From assembly GCA_025642075.2 (NCBI GenBank), contig JAODUO010000890.1:215001-279000 (forward strand): a stretch of 64,000 nt of DNA, written 5' to 3'. The position numbers and the translations under genes are program-made. The notes below the pieces were generated by a model. That model searched no databases, was not told the origin of the DNA, and saw nothing but the letters and a program-made list of their open reading frames with translations. Origin of the DNA: Ridgeia piscesae. Lineage: Eukaryota > Annelida > Polychaeta > Sabellida > Siboglinidae. This document shows, in pieces, positions 58,911 through 64,000 of the stretch (position 1 is its first letter; each line of letters opens with the position of its first letter).

Positions 58911-61025
58911 GCACGAAATAACTGAGGTGGAATTATCTTGCAAATAGAAATCGTGTAGATTTAAATATTGTACATGTAATGGCAGGTTGGGTTTGACTGT
59001 GTTGTACCAAAGCCTGTATTAACAAGGTGCAACATATCATGTTGTGTAGATTATTCAGTCAATACAGCCATTCCTAAACCCATTGAATTGCATTTTCAGA
59101 TACTTTAGAAAACATGTATGTCATTGTTATAAAGCCTATGAAATAATTAGTCACTATACATGACATTGAGAACTACAGCGGCCCTCCTGCTGTGAAAAAC
59201 TGCAGCATTAGACACGGTTCACTGCACATTGTCTCAAGAATTGACTGGATCCGTTATTGTGAGTAACCATGGAATGCAGCACAGACTTGGAGTATTTCAG
59301 CCTCACAGCGTGTGGATGAATCGGAAGGCGGGGGTGGGTTGGTTGTGGGAAGTTATCAGGATGTCATTCAGGCTATAATCTGCCATTAGTTTCCACACAT
59401 TATGAGTCATTACTGCAGGTCATGCATGGCCGAACATGTTGTTAATCAAGTGCCTAAGCCGGTCAGCAAGGAAATGAATGCCTGAGTAATTTCTGCCCGC
59501 TGGGGTTGTCTGATTATTTCCTTCTGGGAGGAAAGCTCAGACTTGTAGTACACAGCTTGGTAAATATTTGGTATTTTTAATGATTTTGTTGTGTAGGTAA
59601 TGCACTGATAGAACTGTTTAATTCATTGTAGACAGCAACTTAGTTTTGCTGTGGGAACATTTCTTCCTACTTTTATTTGGAGTCTTATAGAGAAATTCAG
59701 ACATGACAAAACTAATGACTAAACTGTCACATATGCCAGTAAAAAATTAATATCTAAAATATGACGTAATTTGTTTTGGAAATGCGCTGGTGGAGAATAT
59801 GTTAATTTGTCTTCTAAAATTAACTATCTTTGGTAGAGCCACTTTTTCAATTTTGTTGAAATTATGACTGGATCTTATAAACCTATTTTACTCTTGTTCA
59901 GTTACTAAAAAATATAACAACATAATTTGTACAAATCAGCTAACATATTATAATTGTTCAACTTTACAAAATCTGCAGACTCAAAATGTCTACCAGAGGA
60001 AAACATGTAAACAGTAAATAAACACTGACGACTAATTACTGGAAAGTTGGGATAATTTATATTCATCACCTGTCTACCTGAATAACTCCCAGCTGAATAG
60101 CTACGAACCAATTAAGATCTAAACATGGAGGAATCTTTCTTCACATTGGACTAATGTGACAAACTGTGAACTACACAAATTTGTTAACATCACTGTTTTG
60201 CAAACAGGTCCCCAGCACCTAATTTCCTGAATCAATTTGACTCGCTGCGAATGTCATAGAATTAAATGCTCATAAGAAACCTCTTACAAAGGAATAATCA
60301 GAATTAAAGCGTTCTCGGTGTCATCAACACTTTCCACCTATAGAGTTGTCTCTACAGGTGTGTACAGGTGTGACAGGTGAAGCACTTTTCCCAGGTAGTT
60401 AATGCAGTAATGCTAATTTCTGTAATTAAGTTGAACTCTTGTATAATTATGCAGAGCGATGGTGTTGAAACATCCGTAGACTGGACTTTGCTGATGGTAT
60501 GAGGTAGATTTATACGAAAATTTCGCCAAGTCATCCATTGATATGAGAAGTCATCCATTAATATGAGTAGCATTAATTTCTGAATGTTCTCTTTTTGTTA
60601 TTTGGAAGATGATGAACAATATTGAACTTTATAAGACATAGTGGAAATAAAGAAGAGAAACTATTGTTTTATATGTGCATTGTTATTCAGTTGTTTATTG
60701 ATAGAAATGTGTATTTATATTGAGATGTATTTTTACACATATAAATTCTGTATAAAATAAAACAAGTGAATGGAAATGTGTTTTTTAGTTTGAGGGTACC
60801 AAGGAACTATTATATTGTCAGAATAATACCTTTAGCATGACTTGAACAGTATTTAAATAATGATGACTACAGGCTATAAGATTTTGTTTTCCATCAGATT
60901 TAGTTTTGTATTGGCTTCTTAGAATGAAAATGTAGCATTGCAAAATTGCAGATGTGCCATCTCAGTTCCTTATACATGTAAAGCCACCTTCACAAATTGT
61001 CATAAATGCATGCATGCCTTTGTAC
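58911..61025. other. No recognised gene
   Basis: Ordinary AT-rich DNA; the minus frames at 59905-60111 and 60352-60573 have no support. Confidence 0.45.
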
Positions 61026-61170
61026 ATGCGCGCGCGTGTGTGTGTGTGTGTGTGTGAGTGAGTGTGTGAGTGTGTGTGTGTGTGTGTGTGTGCACGTGCG
61101 CGCGCGCGTGCATGTGTGTGTGTGTGTGTACATTCATGTGTGTGATCTGTGTACATGCATGTGTGTGTAG
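61026..61170. repeat. GC/GT microsatellite
   Basis: CGCGCG start, GT with GA breaks, a second CGCGCG, then GT. Confidence 0.95.
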
Positions 61171-61772
61171 TCTGTGTACATCAAAATATATTGGCTGAAA
61201 CTGTGAACAGTCACACAAACATTGGCATCAGGTTTGTATTCAAACAACTATGCCTCTTAAGCTATGACAGAATTACTTCCGAGTTTTTTACAATCCATTA
61301 TTTGAAGGGTTATTCATTGTTTGTATTAGTAGAAAGCTATGTGGTTTAATCGGTGTTTAATGAAATAGTTGAGAGACTTTTGACAATGATAAATACTCAA
61401 AGTGATTGGTGTCTTTGTCATAATGGCTTGTCCCTGGGTCTGTTGTGTTATCTGGCCAACTGTCACAGAGGGAGCCACGAGACATGAAAACACTTAGTCT
61501 TGATGGAAGTTAGCTATGGACGCCAATCTGCGCCGCAGTGATATAAGAAGTGGTTGCATAGACAATAGAACTAGTTTAAAGGAAATGATAAAAAGCCACA
61601 TGAATTAATTCTAAAGAATGTTAAATCTTCTAGGATTCCCTGCCACGATAACTGTCACTGTGGCTGTGTGAATAGATTTACCAGGCCAGTAATGCTAATC
61701 TGCAATGTAGGATAAAATCCCTATTTGATGGTATCTCACATGCCAAACAAAATCCTCCACAGTCCATATCCA
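61171..61772. other. No recognised gene
   Basis: Nothing beyond short open frames. Confidence 0.45.
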
Positions 61773-61981
61773 CACACGCGCAAACATATGTACACATGCA
61801 CGCATGCACGCATGCATGCACACACAGACAGACACACAGAGATGACACATGAACACACACACACACACACATGTGCACATGCACGCATGCACACACACAC
61901 GCACACATGCAAGCACGCACACGCCACACATGCACACACACACACACACACACATGCAACACGCACGCACACACACGCACG

Positions 61982-62027
<46 letters not shown>

Positions 62028-62078
62028 ACACACTGCACACACATTCACATAAAGCATGTATGCACACACACATTTTAA
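61773..62078. repeat. AC/ACGC/ATGC compound microsatellite
   Basis: ACAC with GCATGC and ACGC blocks. Confidence 0.95.
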
Positions 62079-62147
62079 TACTTAGTTTTTCACACATGTA
62101 ATATAAATTATTATGCACTAATGGGTGTCCCCCTACCTATACACCCA

Positions 62148-62300
62148 AGAAATAATACGGATACATTTTATCAAGGTAAAAAAACATAGTTGATGTACAT
62201 ACACACATATAGCCTTTAAAAAGTATATATGGCACAAATATGAGTAGATAATGGAAAAGTAAGGTTATAAGTTAGATAATGTAAAACCGTAGTATAACTG
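62148..62300 (+). repeat. Interspersed repeat, partner at 44880-45070
   Basis: It carries TAAGGTTATAAGTTAGATAA and the upstream block CGGATACATTTTATCAAGG in the same orientation as the other copy. Confidence 0.65.
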
Positions 62301-62349
62301 ATAATGATAATGAGTAGTACAACTGATTGTACAATTGATAAGTGGGTAA

Positions 62350-62371
62350 TATATGTATGTATGTATATATG

Positions 62372-62420
<49 letters not shown>
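62350..62420. repeat. TATG/TA microsatellite
   Basis: GTATGTATGTATATATG, then about 40 bp of TA. Confidence 0.9.
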
Positions 62421-62423
<3 letters not shown>

Positions 62424-64000
62424 TGCATGCACACATATTTAAAATAAAAATTACTAGTTAAAATTAATAAATTAATAACTTGTATCAGTTATAAAAATAG
62501 TAAATATATATTCACAACATCATCACAATCTCGCTGGTATTGAGTGTACAAAGAAAGCACTAGGAGAGAACCATCTTCAGTAATAACGTTCCCTGGGGAA
62601 CCCATTGAACATGAAGATGCTGTCACTAAAACATTTCTTTGTATACCAAACTTTCCCAGATGGGAGCCTTCCCATTGCCACTGGCAAGTGTATCCAGGGA
62701 TGCGAAAGGGACACTTGCCCAGTGGGAGAAGACAAATAGGATGTCAGGGTTCCTCCAGCATTAGCACTTTGTCACCCAAATTGAGAGCCCTCAGGGTAAA
62801 AGGTGCATTATTGAAATTGCGCCTGATGCCAATCTGGGAGGTGTTTTGTTCCACATAGAAATCTCTGAATGTTGGGTATGTCTGCTTGGTTTGTTTATCT
62901 TTATTGGGGCTGTAAAACTGGCAGGAGTTGTCATAATTGAGACATTTAATTGAGCTGAAGAAGACAGACAGATATGGAAAGTACCATTTGAAATGAACAA
63001 TTGTAGTTGTAGGAAGTCAGGACTGAGAGTAATTTGAAACAACGTGCTAAGAACAGAGGTATTTTCTGAAAGTAAATGGAAAGGAAACCTAATATAAAAC
63101 ATTATAACAAGAAATAAACAGTGTTAACATTATTCAGTATAATTTAGTTTTACCATGTATGAAGTACCGGTAGATCAATTGTTTAATACTATTTGATGAT
63201 TTGTTAGTCTTCTACAACAACTGAACATTTACAATTGCATTTTTGTAATAATTAAGTGATAGCATAGCAAATTAAGAATATACTGGTAGTTAACCACTAT
63301 AATGTATTTGTGACTGTCAGTGTGATATTAGTGATGTTTCACATACATATTATAACTTGCCTCTACAGGTTTCAACCTGGCCAGAGTGACTTTCATAAGT
63401 AACAATGTAACAACATAGAAGAGTGTATAATATGGTAATTCTTAACTTATTTAAAGAAAATATATTCTACTATTTTTTAATTAAGAAAGGTATTTTGTAG
63501 TAGCTAATGACTTACTCCTGGTGCGTATTTTTGCCAAATGTTCATTAAACAAACACGTAACAGATGGGAATGCCAATCTACAAATGGATTCTATTCTTTG
63601 TTGAAAGCTAATACGTTAGTTTTGTTTATTTTGGCTGCACTGTTTCTATAGCACTGCATCTATAAAAACACTCCTGCACAGAATGGCCAGTCACGGCTGC
63701 GTTAAACTGGGCTAACTAAGAGCTATAAGACAGCACTAATGGCTCATAATGAACTCAGATCACCACCTGACAGCATAATAGCAGTGAAAGCCCTGACCAC
63801 AGTGCTTTATGAGGCGAAAACACCCCTCCTAACCACCCCAGCCCAAGCTGCCAACTTGTGCTGTCATGCAGAGTCAGTCAAGCGGTTCAGCACAGGCCAT
63901 TGGTTGATGTCAGTCATGTGACCGGTGCCCTGTAACATGGATAAGTGATCTCGTGGTGCATGTGAGTGGACTACTCAGTGTATTGAAGACTGCAGTGGCA
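62421..64000. other. No recognised gene
   Basis: Frames at 62544-62858 (+), 62791-63102 (-) and 63739-63921 (+) overlap or lack any domain. TACCGGTAG words and AT-rich runs only. Confidence 0.45.

Noticed and set aside
62544..63102. Overlapping plus (104 codons) and minus (103 codons) frames
   Set aside because: No domain, no plausible splice or promoter context, and both strands are open.

Overview
The window is animal nuclear DNA, most likely from a marine lophotrochozoan and plausibly a mollusc. There are no prokaryotic gene packs. Open frames are short and isolated, several end at good GT/AG splice signals, and microsatellites are very dense: TA, CA/GT, GA and tetranucleotide blocks, several over 500 bp. 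The mobile DNA is of metazoan type: a non-LTR (CR1/Jockey-like) LINE, a tRNA-headed SINE with a MIR/CORE-like body, a THAP-DDE transposon relic and MITE-like inverted repeats. The species assignment is inference.

Left part (1-27.4 kb). The only gene I consider close to certain is an apparently intronless 233-codon reading frame at 11151-11852 (+): signal peptide, PAN/apple-like domain, two EGF-like domains, one transmembrane helix, short tail. A candidate two-exon gene for a 106-residue secreted or membrane protein lies on the minus strand at 3284-5263, with a TATA-like box, a signal-peptide exon, a phase-matched terminal exon and AATAAA directly after the stop. A third candidate is an acidic 61-codon first exon at 22876-23058 (-) below a CpG-rich flank with a CArG box. 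Around them lie a decayed THAP/DDE transposon (12.75-14.64 kb), two 5'-truncated LINE copies in opposite orientation (15.7-16.9 and 26.6-27.4 kb), a diverged 1.5-2 kb duplication (19.53-21.49 and 24.41-25.95 kb), a MITE-like element just after the EGF gene, and many tandem repeats.

Right part (27.4-64 kb). I see no convincing exon. The sequence is AT-rich and visibly poorer in CG dinucleotides than the left part. It holds huge CA/GT, GA and CACACC arrays, a degenerate GCCAAC minisatellite, one good SINE copy, several retroelement 3' ends and three pairs of interspersed repeats, two of which have their partner within this part. It reads like the inside of a long intron or intergenic space.

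The most unusual theme is the behaviour of TA microsatellites. One (19941-20016) sits at the centre of a perfect 57-bp inverted repeat. One (32006-32147) is flanked by the same minisatellite unit in opposite orientations. One (12432-12481) has 10-bp inverted flanks. One (16643-16717) has grown exactly out of the conserved Tyr-Ile-Asn-Asp codons of a LINE reverse transcriptase.
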